Shown piece by piece: positions 37,601 to 48,922 of a stretch of DNA of 64,000 bases. The notes under the pieces are model-generated. The model was not told where the DNA came from. It did not search any database and saw only the letters and a list, made by a program, of their open reading frames with translations. Both the position numbers and the translations under genes were made by a program. The DNA lies in NCBI GenBank assembly GCA_011503125.2, contig WWBZ02000082.1, forward strand, positions 1,612,001-1,676,000. The letters run 5' to 3'. The stretch comes from Botryosphaeria dothidea. Taxonomy: Eukaryota > Ascomycota > Dothideomycetes > Botryosphaeriales > Botryosphaeriaceae. The number at the start of each line of letters is the position of its first letter. The first letter of the stretch is position 1.

Positions 37601-39692
37601 GCTCCATGTCATCGTGGCCCGCAGCACAGCCATAGGTGGAGGAATTGGACGTGACTGGAGCGCGGTATGGCTGGACGCGGCGCTGGTGCAGAGACTGTGA
37701 CAGAGGAGGGCCCTTGATCCGGGCGATGTGGTAGGACGGGAAGGAGAATTTAGTCCTGTGTCCCGCGTCAGGCGCCGCTACGCGCAGCCTGCAGAACCGG
37801 GACCATGCTGCGGAAAGCGGCCGAACCAGACTAGTATAGGCATGGAAAACGTTTGGCGGCAAGCCTGTGCTTCGGGCGGGCGAACCGTCGCGCAAGGCCA
37901 GTGGTGTTGCTCCATGCATGCGGCGCGGACGGGGTGACAGGTTCTCAGTCTGCTGAATCGTCATAACGCAAGGCTTGCGGGGGTCGTGGACGCTGGATGA
38001 TCCGTTGCTGTGTTGCGCGCGAGGCCCTTGTAGCATCCCGGCGGCAAGTGGGCCAGCTGCGATTCGGCCCCCAAAAAGCGAAAGCGAAGAGGTACCCACC
38101 AGTGCGCCAAAAATACATGCGCAGCGATCGGTGACGAGATTGCTGGGACGCTTGTACCTGTTCTTGGCGAACGGCAGGCCCTCGCTCGAGACGGGGTCGC
38201 TGGATGCCGGATGCCCTGACGTAGGCGTCTCCTGCGTTCAGGTCAAAGAGATTTGCGTTTCATACTGGCCAGTACGTCGGCGCCTGCTGTCTGAGTTCTG
38301 CAGATGCGTGAAACAGCTGCGTGGCCGTTCCAAAAATTGTCTGTAGGGGTTTCTAGCGTCTGAGGTCAGCAGCCGCAGCGCTTCCAGGAAAAGATCATTC
38401 GACGCAGAATTAAGGTACCGCCTCGATTGCGCGGCCTATCTCACCGATCGTGCGCAGAACTCGTCGTCGGCAGAGTTGCGCGATCTGTTCCTTCTTTCCT
38501 TCAGCCTTGTGCCGCTGCGACGGTGCCAGCTGCTTCCAAATCCACGGCCTCCACGACGGGTGCCGTCATGTCGGTGGCCGAGACCTGTGGCCCGCCGCTT
38601 TCTCATTCGTCATCACACGCGAGCGCAACCCCGATGCCCAAAGAGGCCTTTGGTGTGCGAGACCACGGTGATTCCGACGAAGCTGCCTTGCACATGGGGG
38701 GTTTTAGGGCGACGGAGACGGCGTGTCCGGGCGCATCCCTCTGGATGCGGGAACGGCTCCCAACGGCTCCCACGTGGGTAAGCATTTAGCGGCCTGCGGC
38801 ACAGCCGAATGGCTGATGCCCTCCCACCACCGCCAGCCGCAGTGGCTGCCCATCCGCTCCGTCCTCCGCACCCTGCGGCCCTGAAACGGAGATGCTTGAG
38901 CATAGGCGCCCGTTCCCCGAGGCCCGTGCTATTGGGGCCGATTCTCCATGGCGCTGGACTTCGGGCGATGAGGCTCGTTGGAGATATTTTGGGTTCGAGT
39001 TGTGGTGGAGTGCGAGAAACCCACTTGAATGGTATACATACCAAGCCGGCCTCGTCCCGCCTTTTCTTTATCAACCATGGGATGCTGCCGGATCTGTCCG
39101 CCTGCACAGAGTCCAGTCCCGCCCCGCTGCTTGATGTCCAACGCCCTGCCTGAATGTCGTCTTCTTTCGCCTTACTTAGCTGAGCACTTATCAACCCCGC
39201 AACTGGCTCCTGCATGCAGCACCGGACGAGTCAATACCCCGGAGACTGTCCGCATTTTTGCTACCAAGCAGACAAATAGTCGGCCGTGACCAGGTCCAGG
39301 CAGGGGAAAGGTCCCTTGCAACTCCCAGAGCACAGACATTAGGCGATATTTGCCCGTTGCCTTGTACCTGTTTCAAGGTAAGTTGTATAAAGCCTCAAGA
39401 CAATTGCTAGTTGGGAAGGCCGTGCTAAGATTCAGCCCATTTTCAAGACAGCCAGAAGCCAACAATTACTGCTTGAGCCAAGCCCACCTGAGAGACCCTG
39501 TCAGAGCCTGCCAATTCGCCCAGATCACTGCAACTCAAAGGCCGTTGCGACCAAGCTGTGAGTACAGAGACCGTTGTAGCTTTCCGCAGGTATTGATGAT
39601 GTCTATGTAGGCGTAGTCGAGGATAGACCGTGTTCAAGGTTCTTAATCCCTTGGAGGTCGTACCAAAACGCTGTTCAGCGAAACCCTTCGCG
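34659..39692. other. Large intergenic region downstream of the C2H2 factor
   Basis: About 5 kb with no recognisable protein family. The first 500 bp is T-rich and likely 3' UTR. A TATAAAAA string lies near 35505, with a 48-codon ATG frame starting near 35584, but nothing supports translation. A tRNA-Leu-like 5' half near 36428 fails to fold completely. The frames at 37515-38099 and 38613-39215 (minus) are GC-driven. Confidence 0.45.
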
Positions 39693-40229
39693 ATGGGACC
39701 CGACAGTCCACCAAAGTCGAGGTCAGTAAGGTCGAACCGCGAAATAACGAGCCTATCGCAAGAGAACCTGCGAACTCTAGAACTCTCACACGTTGAGGTA
39801 AGTTCGTGCAGCAGCACCGATAGAGATCATCTCGCTGACCGTTCCGTGCAGTCGGACACGCATTACGCTGAAAATGTCGTACATGCGGAAGGGCAAATGA
39901 TGGCCTACCAGGAGATGTGGAGAAAACAGGAACAGGCGCGTAAAAGAGATAGTGGGCTTGCGTTCAGTTTGCAAGGAGAGCAGCAAAATGACTATGCGGT
40001 TGACGGACTCAAGATTCCGAAACGACCGCGGGCATCTGTCGAGACGCCATTCCGCAGATACGTAACAATAGGGCCAGGTGAGGACCCATTCCCACTTTAC
40101 GGGAAGCAGGCCATGGAAGAGATGCCGGTCAAATATGGCAGCTTGGAAGACGCGGAGGCACGCAGAGATGCGGCCATGGCCATCGAGCAAGCGGTCGAGA
40201 GGGACCGTGGTGAAAGACACACGATCTGA
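39693..40229 (+). CDS. Small hypothetical protein
   Basis: The ATG at 39693 opens a frame of 178 codons plus stop. A 54-nt stretch at 39798-39851 has a strong GTAAGT donor and a GTGCAG acceptor and is probably an intron; removing it joins LELSHVE to SDTHYAENV and leaves 160 residues. The product is hydrophilic and charged, with a helical stretch (MMAYQEMWRKQEQARKRDS), a motif ETPFRRYVTIGPGEDPFPLYG, and an acidic/basic C-terminus (EDAEARRDAAMAIEQAVERDRGE). It has no signal peptide or membrane segment. I do not recognise a family. The amino-acid composition and the clean splice signals favour a real gene, but a further upstream exon is possible. Confidence 0.45.
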   Translation: MGPDSPPKSRSVRSNREITSLSQENLRTLELSHVEVSSCSSTDRDHLADRSVQSDTHYAENVVHAEGQMMAYQEMWRKQEQARKRDSGLAFSLQGEQQNDYAVDGLKIPKRPRASVETPFRRYVTIGPGEDPFPLYGKQAMEEMPVKYGSLEDAEARRDAAMAIEQAVERDRGERHTI

Positions 40230-41084
40230 CGGAATTGAAGGACATGGGGTATGATCGGAGATGACGGAAAACGGATGAAGAGATGATTTCAGCGGCGTGA
40301 GCGTTCTTGAGCAACCTGTACAATATAGTGTAGCGGTAACAACATTGCTCTGCCATCACCTCGAAGAGATGTGCGGGAGGAGCCCGGAGTGGCCGATTGG
40401 AACAGGAGTGATCAACGACCCAGAGTTGGTTTGCGCTTAGGGAAAGATGATGATTTGCCGTGGTGTTCGTGTGGACAAGACGTCGTGGTGGAGTGACAGA
40501 GACCCGGGAGTGATCCAAGCTTGCACAGGATCACGTGCAAATGACCTCATCGAGCCGAACACCACGGAGGATTCGGATGCAGCGAGGAAGCTCGCGGGGA
40601 GTTTGGTTAAAACGGAAACCTTCTGTAGCGAGCGTCGGACGATTCCGGGGCAGCGGCTAAGGAGTCATACGGAAGTCGTAGGGTAAAATGGGCGGAGAGA
40701 CGGTGTGCCCAATCGCTAGGCGCACGAATAAGCGCAGGAGTCGAGAGCACCTGGTGCCTTGGGCCCAGCGGTCAGCTGCAGCTCGAGAACACTCGCGCTT
40801 CACCTCGCTCCTCGCTCCTCGCCCAAGTACCGCGCTCTCAAGACGCCTGCCAGCCGCCATCTCTACTTGATCCACTCTTCCACATGGCCCACCGCGAATC
40901 CCACGAGCCCCGCCAGCAGCAAAACCCCAAATCGCATCTGCCTTCGACGTCATTACAATAAATCGAGCTTGCTCGCCACACCACCCTCTCCCGCAGCAAA
41001 CGCTCTCCCACATCTCCCGCCTGCCACTCCAGCGCCGCTCACCCACCCCACCAAAGTCGCACGCGACACGCGACACTCACCATC
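40230..41084. other. Intergenic region, promoter side of the IFRD gene
   Basis: An 855-bp interval. The final 300 bp is C-rich and pyrimidine-rich (5' UTR-like). No other feature is supported. Confidence 0.5.
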
Positions 41085-42680
41085 ATGCCGGACCTCCGTC
41101 GCCAGGTGCTTGAAAGCGGCAAGACCGTTTCGCGCAAGGCGCGCTCGCGCATAGCCTCAGGCGCCAGCTCCAAAGCCAGCTCGGCCGCAAACTCGCGCGC
41201 AGTTTCCAGGAACACCAGCCGCGCGGTCAGCAGGAACGCTTCCGACGAGGAGGAGGGAAATCTCAGTGATGGCACCACCTGGAGGTGAGTCCCCCCGGAT
41301 ACATAATTTTTTTTTTGTGCGCTCTCGCTCCTGCATGCTTGTCTGCCGGGGACCCTGGAGTTCCTGAAAGCTGTGTGACAAAGACCAACGCTGACGCCTC
41401 CTCCAACAGCACGAACTCCATCGACGATATCCTCGCCTCTGAAGACCTAGATGCGTCTCCGGATGCTTGGAAGTCCCAGCTCGCCGACCGCATAGCCGAG
41501 ATTATCGACCGCAAACGCAGCAGCAACCAAGGTCGCTCAGATGCCCTAGCCGCATACTCGTATTTGCTGAAGGCACACTATGCTTGTGATGACATCGAAC
41601 ACAAGGTTGGCGAACTGATTCCAGCCATCCTCAAGAGCGTAAAGTCCGAGACTAGCGAGCGCGAGACTATCATGGCCCTGAAGGGTACGTACTTCCGCGA
41701 TGCTCTTGGTTTCAGGATCCTAACTTAATTTCCCAGCCATCGAAATGACCGTCATCACCTCGCCCTCGGATTCAATTTACGACTATATTGTAGGACCCGT
41801 CAAGCGGATCATCAACGATTCAGAGTCGCTACATTCCAAGATCGCAGCTATCCACACTCTGGGCACATCTACCTTCTACGGTGGCGCCTCTCTTGAGGAA
41901 ACGCAAGATGTGATGGAATTCTTTGTGGAAATCGTCGAATCAGACGGCCACTCAATCGAAGCTGGAGACGAGGCAGCTGCCGTGACAGCTGCTCTGGAAG
42001 AATGGGGTTTCCTCGCCACCCAGCTTGACGACTTGGAAGACGTCACCGAAACTGCCATGGAAGCTTTCGTGGAACAACTGGACTCGGCAGATCTGGGTGT
42101 ACAGATTGCTGCTGGGGAAAATATTGCTCTCTTGTATGAGAAATCATGCACTGAAATAGAAGAGGACGAGGAGCCGTCATCCGATGACGAGGTCGACGAT
42201 CCAGACGCCACACCAGGAGGCCCGAAAATGATCAAGCGCTACACCGTATACAGGCGTGAAGATCAGCTCATCCACAAGCTGGAAGCACTGGCGACTCTGA
42301 ACGGAGCGGAAATCGGCCGCGTGGCCAAGAAAGACCGCAGCCGCATGCGGTCCAACTTCGCGGACATCCTGAACAGCGTGGAGCACCCCACCCGTGGCCC
42401 GCGCTACAGCACGGCATGGGATGCCGAGAAGGAACGCGCGTACGGAAGCAGGATGACCGTCAAGATCAACCAGACCGGCGAGATGCGCATCGATAAGTGG
42501 TGGAAGCTTTTCAGGCTGACCGCGTTGAGACGGGCTCTCCAGGGCGGCTTCGTGACGCACTATGAAAACAACGAGGTCGTGTTTGACAGTTTGCCGTAAG
42601 TTTTCTCTCCTGGAACTTGCGCTCACCATCACCCGCTAATGTCGGTCCGCAGTATCATGATCACGCGCAAGGCTTGGTAA
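41085..42680 (+). CDS. Interferon-related developmental regulator (IFRD) family protein
   Basis: Four exons, 41085-41284, 41410-41684, 41737-42595 and 42653-42680, encode 453 residues. A basic Ser/Arg/Ala-rich N-terminus with repeated SRAVSRN motifs precedes an all-helical armadillo-like IFRD domain: STNSIDDILASEDLD, WKSQLADRIAEIIDRKRSSNQGR, AIEMTVITSPSDSIYDYI, and LGVQIAAGENIALLYE. An acidic patch (IEEDEEPSSDDEVDDPD) follows. The C-terminal block has KKDRSRMRSNFADIL..VEHPTRGPRYSTAW and RIDKWWKLFRLTALRRAL. IFRD proteins are transcriptional co-regulators in animals and have been linked to ribosome recovery in other eukaryotes; the fungal role is little known. The stop apparent at 42599 lies inside the GTAAGT donor; the last 28-nt exon gives the ending IMITRKAW. 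It converges with the histidine kinase gene. Confidence 0.9.
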
Positions 42681-43390
42681 TATGGGCAAATTGATATAAG
42701 GGACAGAGAGTGCTCAGGGCTCTTTATTATCATGCTCATCTTTAAGAGAAGATATCAGAGAACAGAAGGGATTGCACATCCAAAAAAAAAGTTTGGCGAG
42801 GCAACATGAGAGAATATGTCGTTTCTTTGGCTGGCGTACTTATTGGAGTTTGCGGCGTTTCGAATTCCCTTCTTGATATCCTGGGTCAACCGCATCCCTG
42901 CCGTATCCTTTCTTATTCATTCTCCCTGTTTTTTCGGTAATCCCATCACTCTTCATGCAGCAGTGCTAGCACAGTTTTTGTTTGCGCCGAAAGGCAGTTA
43001 TATAAAGAGGATAATTCATATCTTAGCTATAATGTTTCTTGAACATGCTTTGAGGTGCTAAAACAAATCGGACGCAGCATGTTTCTAACCCGTATACGTC
43101 TCCATGCCTCGCATCTACACTCATCAGATAAAACCAACATTGAAGCAGTGCTATCAAAACGCAAGACCCAGACCGAACAGCATTCATTGCTCACCTGTGT
43201 GCTCATTCGTAATTCATACAAGGAAACAAGAAAGCAAATTCCTGCTATTCCATGCCAAAAGCAGAAGTGCATAAAATGAGGACTCGAGACGGTGTACCAA
43301 CGTCGTTGCCGTTAAGAATGATGATTGCGAGGACCTTTTCTCAACCCCAAAATCACTCTCCACCCGCCCCAACCATGAATTCGTTCATCC
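42681..43390. other. Convergent 3' intergenic region
   Basis: A 710-bp AT-rich interval between the IFRD and histidine kinase stops. It probably consists of two 3' UTRs. No gene is seen. Confidence 0.5.
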
Positions 43391-46300
43391 CTACTGCCGC
43401 CCCATCCTCCTAACCAACGCTTCCATCTGCGGCAGCAGCTCCGGAATGCGGAAAGGTTTGGTGATGACCAAATCCATACCCGCCTCCATCGCGATCGCAA
43501 TCTGCTCGCTGCGCGCGTTAGCCGTAACGGCGATGACGGGCACGTGGCGGTTGAGCAGGCCTTCTGCCTCCATGGCGCGGATGCGCTTGACGCACGACAG
43601 GCCGCCCATGACGGGCATCTCGAGGTCCATAAGGCAGACGGAGATTTCGAGGAGATTGCTACTGCTATCGTTGTTGATGGAGGACGGAGGTGTTGGGGGC
43701 AAAGAGGGTGAGTGGGAGAGCGGCGCGGTTGGACTTGTGGCGTCTAGGTTGGGGATGTAGCTGGTTTGGTGGGGTGGTGTGCTGTCGTTGAGAATCTGTG
43801 ATGTTGTTTTCATCGGGGAATTCTCGTGGTTCGATGTGTAGAAGGTGCTGCGGGCGAGGACAGAGAGCGCTTCGAGACCATGGTTTGCGATATGTGTCGT
43901 ACAGCCTGCGCGGCGGAGCTGCTGTGCGAGGACTTTTTGGTTGATGAGGTTATCCTGGAGGAAGTTGCATTGAGTTACTAGATCAGAACAAATGGCATGA
44001 TTGAGTGAACAGACATGTTTGCGTACCTCTACGATGAGAATCTTTAAGTCAGGATAGCGGGCTTCTGGATCTGCTTCCACCGGCTGTGCGGGTGCAACGT
44101 TCTTCATTTCCACCCGACTGTACGTCCAGCTTGGGTCCAAAGGGGAAGTCAGTGGCATAAAATCACCTCTCCTAGTAGATTCAGACCGATCGCGCTTGTG
44201 GGAACTAAGCCGGCGTAGTGGAGGCGTGCGCAGGGTCTCCATGGGCGAAGACGGCTTATTGTCTGCGCTTTCGAGCGTGGGTCTGCGTGCCTTAATATAG
44301 AAAGCAAATGTGCTTCCGTGGCCAGCCTGGGAAGCGACGCCGATTTCTCCGCCTTGGAGCTCTGTAAGTTCTCGCGAGATGAAGAGCCCAAGTCCGGAGC
44401 CCCCATACTCTCCATATGTTTTTGGTGATGCTTGCGAGAAGCGGTGGAAGAGGAGCTTCATTTCGTCTTCAGTCAGTCCCTTCCCGGTATCTTCGACAGT
44501 GATTTGTAGAAATATATCCTCGCCAGGTCCCCATTCCTGTGAGAATGTGTGATCCGGTCGTGACAAGCGTCGAGGGATATAGACAAGGTTGTTGTGGCCC
44601 GCGGAAGGCCTCTTCTGGGACGCGGACAAGAAGATTGAAATAGCTCGTTTATCCCGATCTCTGGTGAATTTTATGGCGTTGGTCAACAGATTGATCAAGA
44701 CTTGTAGGAGGCGTGACGGGTCGAGAAGGACTCTGTCAATGTTCATGTTGTCGTAGGATTGGTGAATCGATAGGTTTAGCTTGATATTCGCGCTGTTGAG
44801 CTCAGACTCGTACATTTTGATAGCCCGTTCAATGAGCGTCACTGGCTGTACAAGATCAGGACATATAACAAGGAGGTTGGAATCGAGCTTGGAGAGTGTC
44901 AGAATGTCGTCAACTATGCGCTTTTGGTGCTGTGCGCACAAAATGACTGTCTGGGCGCTGTCAATGATTATTTCCTGTGCTTCTGAATCCAGTAAGAGAG
45001 GCTCGCGGGGCTGGGAGCGTCGTCTGTTTTCTGATTTGTCAAATTTGAGCGCCGTCAAGATGCCGTCAGCTGATTGCAGGATTGCAGAGAGCGGGTTGCG
45101 CATTTCATGTGATGTCATATCAATGAAATTTTCGCTTTGCCGTTTCGTTTCCAAGGCATCTTCCAGCCTTTGAGCTTGTAGTTGCTGGCTCCATTTTTGG
45201 TGGGAAATATCCGTAAGCCATGCAAGAATCCGCTGAGGCTCACCATCTTCGTCATATTTCAGGAAAGCGTTGGCAAGGATCCAAGAGTATTCCATTCGGT
45301 CTTTTTCATCCGTCGAAACCGGAGAACTCCACTCTCGGTTCACTCGAAATTCGAATGGTTGGATGCTCTGACGTTGTACAAGTCTCTGCCATTGTTGCTC
45401 GACGTACTCGCGATCCTCCGGTATGACGGTGCTTGACCATTGATGAGAATTAGCCCAAAAGTCCTCGCGTCGCGTGCCGGTCAGGTCGAGATAAGCTTTG
45501 TTCATCCACCGCGGTTCTATTGACGAGGTTAATGGTTAATAGACTCCTGCAGATTATTGTTAATCTAACTTACGGGCATCGAGTTGGAACACGACGCAGC
45601 CAATAGGTGCACATTCTGCTAGCGCTGTAAAAGTGGCCTCGGCAGACTCGGCTTCCTGCTTCCTTCGCTCAAGCTCTTTTGAGAACTTGTCGTGGCGAGA
45701 ATTGTTTTCCTCTATTATTTCACGGCTCCTTCTTTGTTCTTCAGGCAAGAATATAGATGCAACTGCTTTGACGAGACGGTCATTGAGGAGACGTATGAAG
45801 ACTTGATAGTCCTCGTCATAAGGTCTTCGTGGATTCAATCCAAGTATCAAAAATCCCCGAATGCTGGTACCGCTCAGAGGTGGGATGGGTAGTACTATTA
45901 CCGTGGTAATTGGCTCACAGAATCCTCGACCTTCGATACACAATCCCGATATGGCACTTGGAAGAGTTCCGTCACTTTCACGAAGGACGGCGGGCTGTGC
46001 TGATGTCCATGCGCGCCGAAACGGAACCGAGAAGCCATCGTCGCCTTCAGTGATGGGGAATGACGGAATCGCGGCCGGATGATTCTTCGGAATTCCAATG
46101 GTTCCTTCCAGGAAACAAGTTTTTGGTCTCGAGGAAGTGGAGCCCTCGGGCTGCGTCCCAATCCTCAGACCATGCTCGTTCACCGAGTAGAGAAAACCGA
46201 AAGGAATGTCTTGCAGGTTTGGTTCCAAACCAGACAGTATCAGCCCCCAGAGCTCGCTGATACTGCTCGCAGAGCCAGCCTTTTCTCCAAGGCATATGAG

Positions 46301-47611
46301 TGTATTGATGCGTCTTTCCGCAATAACTTGGCTGGTGGACTCAACAAACTCATCCAAAGCCCCGATGGCTGTACCATCCGAATCGATTATCGGTAGCATT
46401 GTAAAATTCCCTGTTTTCACATTAGTTTCCAGTGGATACGCTTTTCAGACAACATATCAGTGTAATTTGCTGGTGCATTGAATACAGTTTGGGGGCAGGG
46501 GGGCTGGAGACATTGGGCAACAGAGCGCAAGGGGATGACAGTCAAACATTTGCCGACGAAGAGACAACGAGATGGGATTAGGTTGTGTACCGCAAAGATA
46601 ATGACGGGATCGAACACATGAGGTTAAAATAAACTTACAGTATGTCTCCTCCAACCCCAAAGACTTGTTCCGGTTAATTGATAACAACAGATCCTGGACA
46701 CGGGTGGCTTTACCATGCTGCATTGCAAGCTTTACGATACTCTTTATCGGTTTCCAAAGCTCTGAGAAGACTTGAGTTGGTCCATGACCGAGGGCAATCG
46801 GGTGCTTTTGTCCGATGAGCGCAAGACAGGCCTCATTGTATACTAGGCACATATCCTTCCCCCAAAGCAACAATCGAGGATCGGGACTGGAAAGAATGGT
46901 CACGGTAGTTTGTCTAAGGAGGTCGGGCCAGGTTGCGATAGGTCCGAGGGGAGTGGATTTCCAGTCGTAGTCCAGGAAAAAGCAATAGTACTCGGGCAGG
47001 TCCTTCGGGGGTTCTTTGAGCCAGTCCAAGCACCGTGCCAGTGATACGGGCGGACTGAGAGGGCCGGACAAACGATCGCGCTCGGCTTGTTCATCTACGT
47101 CTTCCGAGTCAGAAGCTTGCGAGCTGATTTCACTCAATCCCGCCTTCCGCCTGAGCTCCTCAGCGGATATGCTTGGAAAAGCAGCGCTTGGCTGGTACCC
47201 GAGGGTGCCGGTGCCGTCGTTCGAGCGATCACGCTTTGTTGCATAGCGAGACTCGTCATCTATGGAAATGGCGGTTACGACTCTCCATTTCCGACGCAGC
47301 AAGAAGCTTGTCCACTGGCGGCCACCAAAACTGAGGCGGGAAGCGGCGCCGTCATTTTTGGCGCTCTCGGAAGTTGCTTGGAAGCGGGCCGCCCAGTCGT
47401 TGAAATGCCGACTGATGTTCTGGGTGGAGTCTGCAGATGCTAGCCGGCCAACAAAGTCTCGCAAAGCCTTATTCTGGTAGGAGAGCTTGGAGCGTGAGTT
47501 GTTGTGGGCGTCAAGAATGAAGGTGGGTCGGTCATCGTGATCGAGGAAGGAGGTGAGCAGGTCCATGCTATCTGCAACGACAGCATGCCCGCAATCATGT
47601 GAGGAGATCAT
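43391..47611 (-). CDS. Hybrid sensor histidine kinase (PAS, HisKA, HATPase, receiver)
   Basis: Exons 47611-46639, 46410-45574, 45516-44027 and 43954-43391 encode 1,287 residues. Order: an N-terminal PAS-like region at about residues 205-325 (DYDWKSTPLGPIATWPD, LLLWGKDMCLVYNEACLALIGQKHP, EETY|WNFTMLPI); a GAF-like linker; a second PAS at about 585-710 (QLDAQPRWMNKAYLDLTG); HisKA with SHEMRNPLSAI (phospho-His near 740); HATPase_c with N box LLTNAIKFT, VEDTGKGL and GGSGLGLFISREL; and a C-terminal receiver (ILIVE|DNLINQ, phospho-Asp in CLMDLEMPVMGG, VTANA, TKPF). All catalytic motifs look intact, so a working His-Asp phosphorelay feeding Ypd1-like carriers is expected. It has no transmembrane segment, which suggests a cytosolic sensor. 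A Ser/Thr/Pro-rich insertion of about 68 residues splits the receiver. The fungal HK group cannot be fixed by eye. Confidence 0.9.
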
Positions 47612-48922
47612 TTCTGAGCTGCGCTCGGGCTGGGCCAGGGGCGGCGCATGTCATATCGCTGAAGAGAGGCGTTGGTGCGGGCGTGGGAAAGTGGCGTAGG
47701 CAGAGGTAGGTATATCTTAAGCCATGGCAGACAAAGAATGTGAGACGATGCAGGTGTGACGTCGCCGGCGAGACAAGTGCGCGATGGGATCGAGATGGAG
47801 TCATGGCGAGTTGGGGCGCTGCTACCTTGCAGCTTAGGCGGGAGCGCTGGTTTTGTGGAAAGAGCCACTATATAGGCAGTAGAGGGCGGATGCTGTTTTG
47901 TTTGGAAGCCGCCCGTCCGTCTCGTCTCGCGCAATCATCCTAGCATCCTAGCCGTCGATCCATCGGATGCAACTCCACAACCCTGCAAGCCGTTGCCCTA
48001 TCGCCGCGGCCCTGTTCTCCATTGCAACTACCAGCACCACTGCAGAGCCGGCGGGCACCTCTCGTGAGACGGCACAGCTCCCATCACGCGCCCGCGAGAC
48101 TCCGGCAGCGACATAATGAATGCAGCGGCCAAGCTCGGGAGCTGATAGCTATCGTATTCTGCAACGGAAGACTAGACAGGGTCAGAGAGACTAGATTGCC
48201 ACTGCCAAAGACTGTAGGCTCAGACCCTGCATGGCCGGCGAATGCCAGTGCGCAACGACGGAGCAACGCCCGAAGGCGGGCCGGGCGGCCGAGGGCTTGG
48301 GAGCGGCGAGCAGCAGAGCGGCGCAGAGCCCCTGCAGCTCCACACATGCACTGCGAGTCCGAGCAGGCTCGCTGCCCGACAGACAGGCACCGAGTCATGA
48401 GACGCGCTCCGCACAGCGCTGGCGCAGGACGGAAAGTAGTAACCTCGCAGCATCAGGCGTCACAGCTGCCTGATGTCAAAAGCGGGGGTATGGGGCAACA
48501 GAAAGCCGTTGGCCGCACAGGACAGCTGGCTGATCCGTGAGCACGCAGGATCGACGGCGCCCGAGTGCGGTGTTTCCGGCGGCGTGGGCGTTCGCATCTC
48601 CAAGCCGTGCGTATCAGCGCCGTCCTCTGCCTAGCCCAAGGCCCTGCATCAAGCCAGTGCCAAACCCTGCTTTGCCTCAGAACCCCGGGTCCTCCTGCGC
48701 CGCCATGTCATAGCTACCCATGGACCCCAGACCTCAGCAGATAATGTGCAGCACCCCGCCTACCGCCCGCTCAGGAACCTGGACCCCCTCCTTGTCCACC
48801 CAGGCCCGCCCCACGCCCTCCGCTATGTCATTGTGCGCCCCCCGGCCCTGCCCTCTGCTCGGCTAGTTCATGCTTTTTGTCGACGCCGCCTGTCCTCGCG
48901 CTCTCATCCCGCCCATTCCGCC
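47612..48922. promoter_or_regulatory. Divergent promoter region between the histidine kinase and the SAM-HMG gene
   Basis: A 1.3-kb interval between two start codons on opposite strands. The SAM-HMG side is strongly C-rich over the last 250 bp, as in many fungal leaders. The frames inside overlap on both strands and show no family. Confidence 0.45.
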
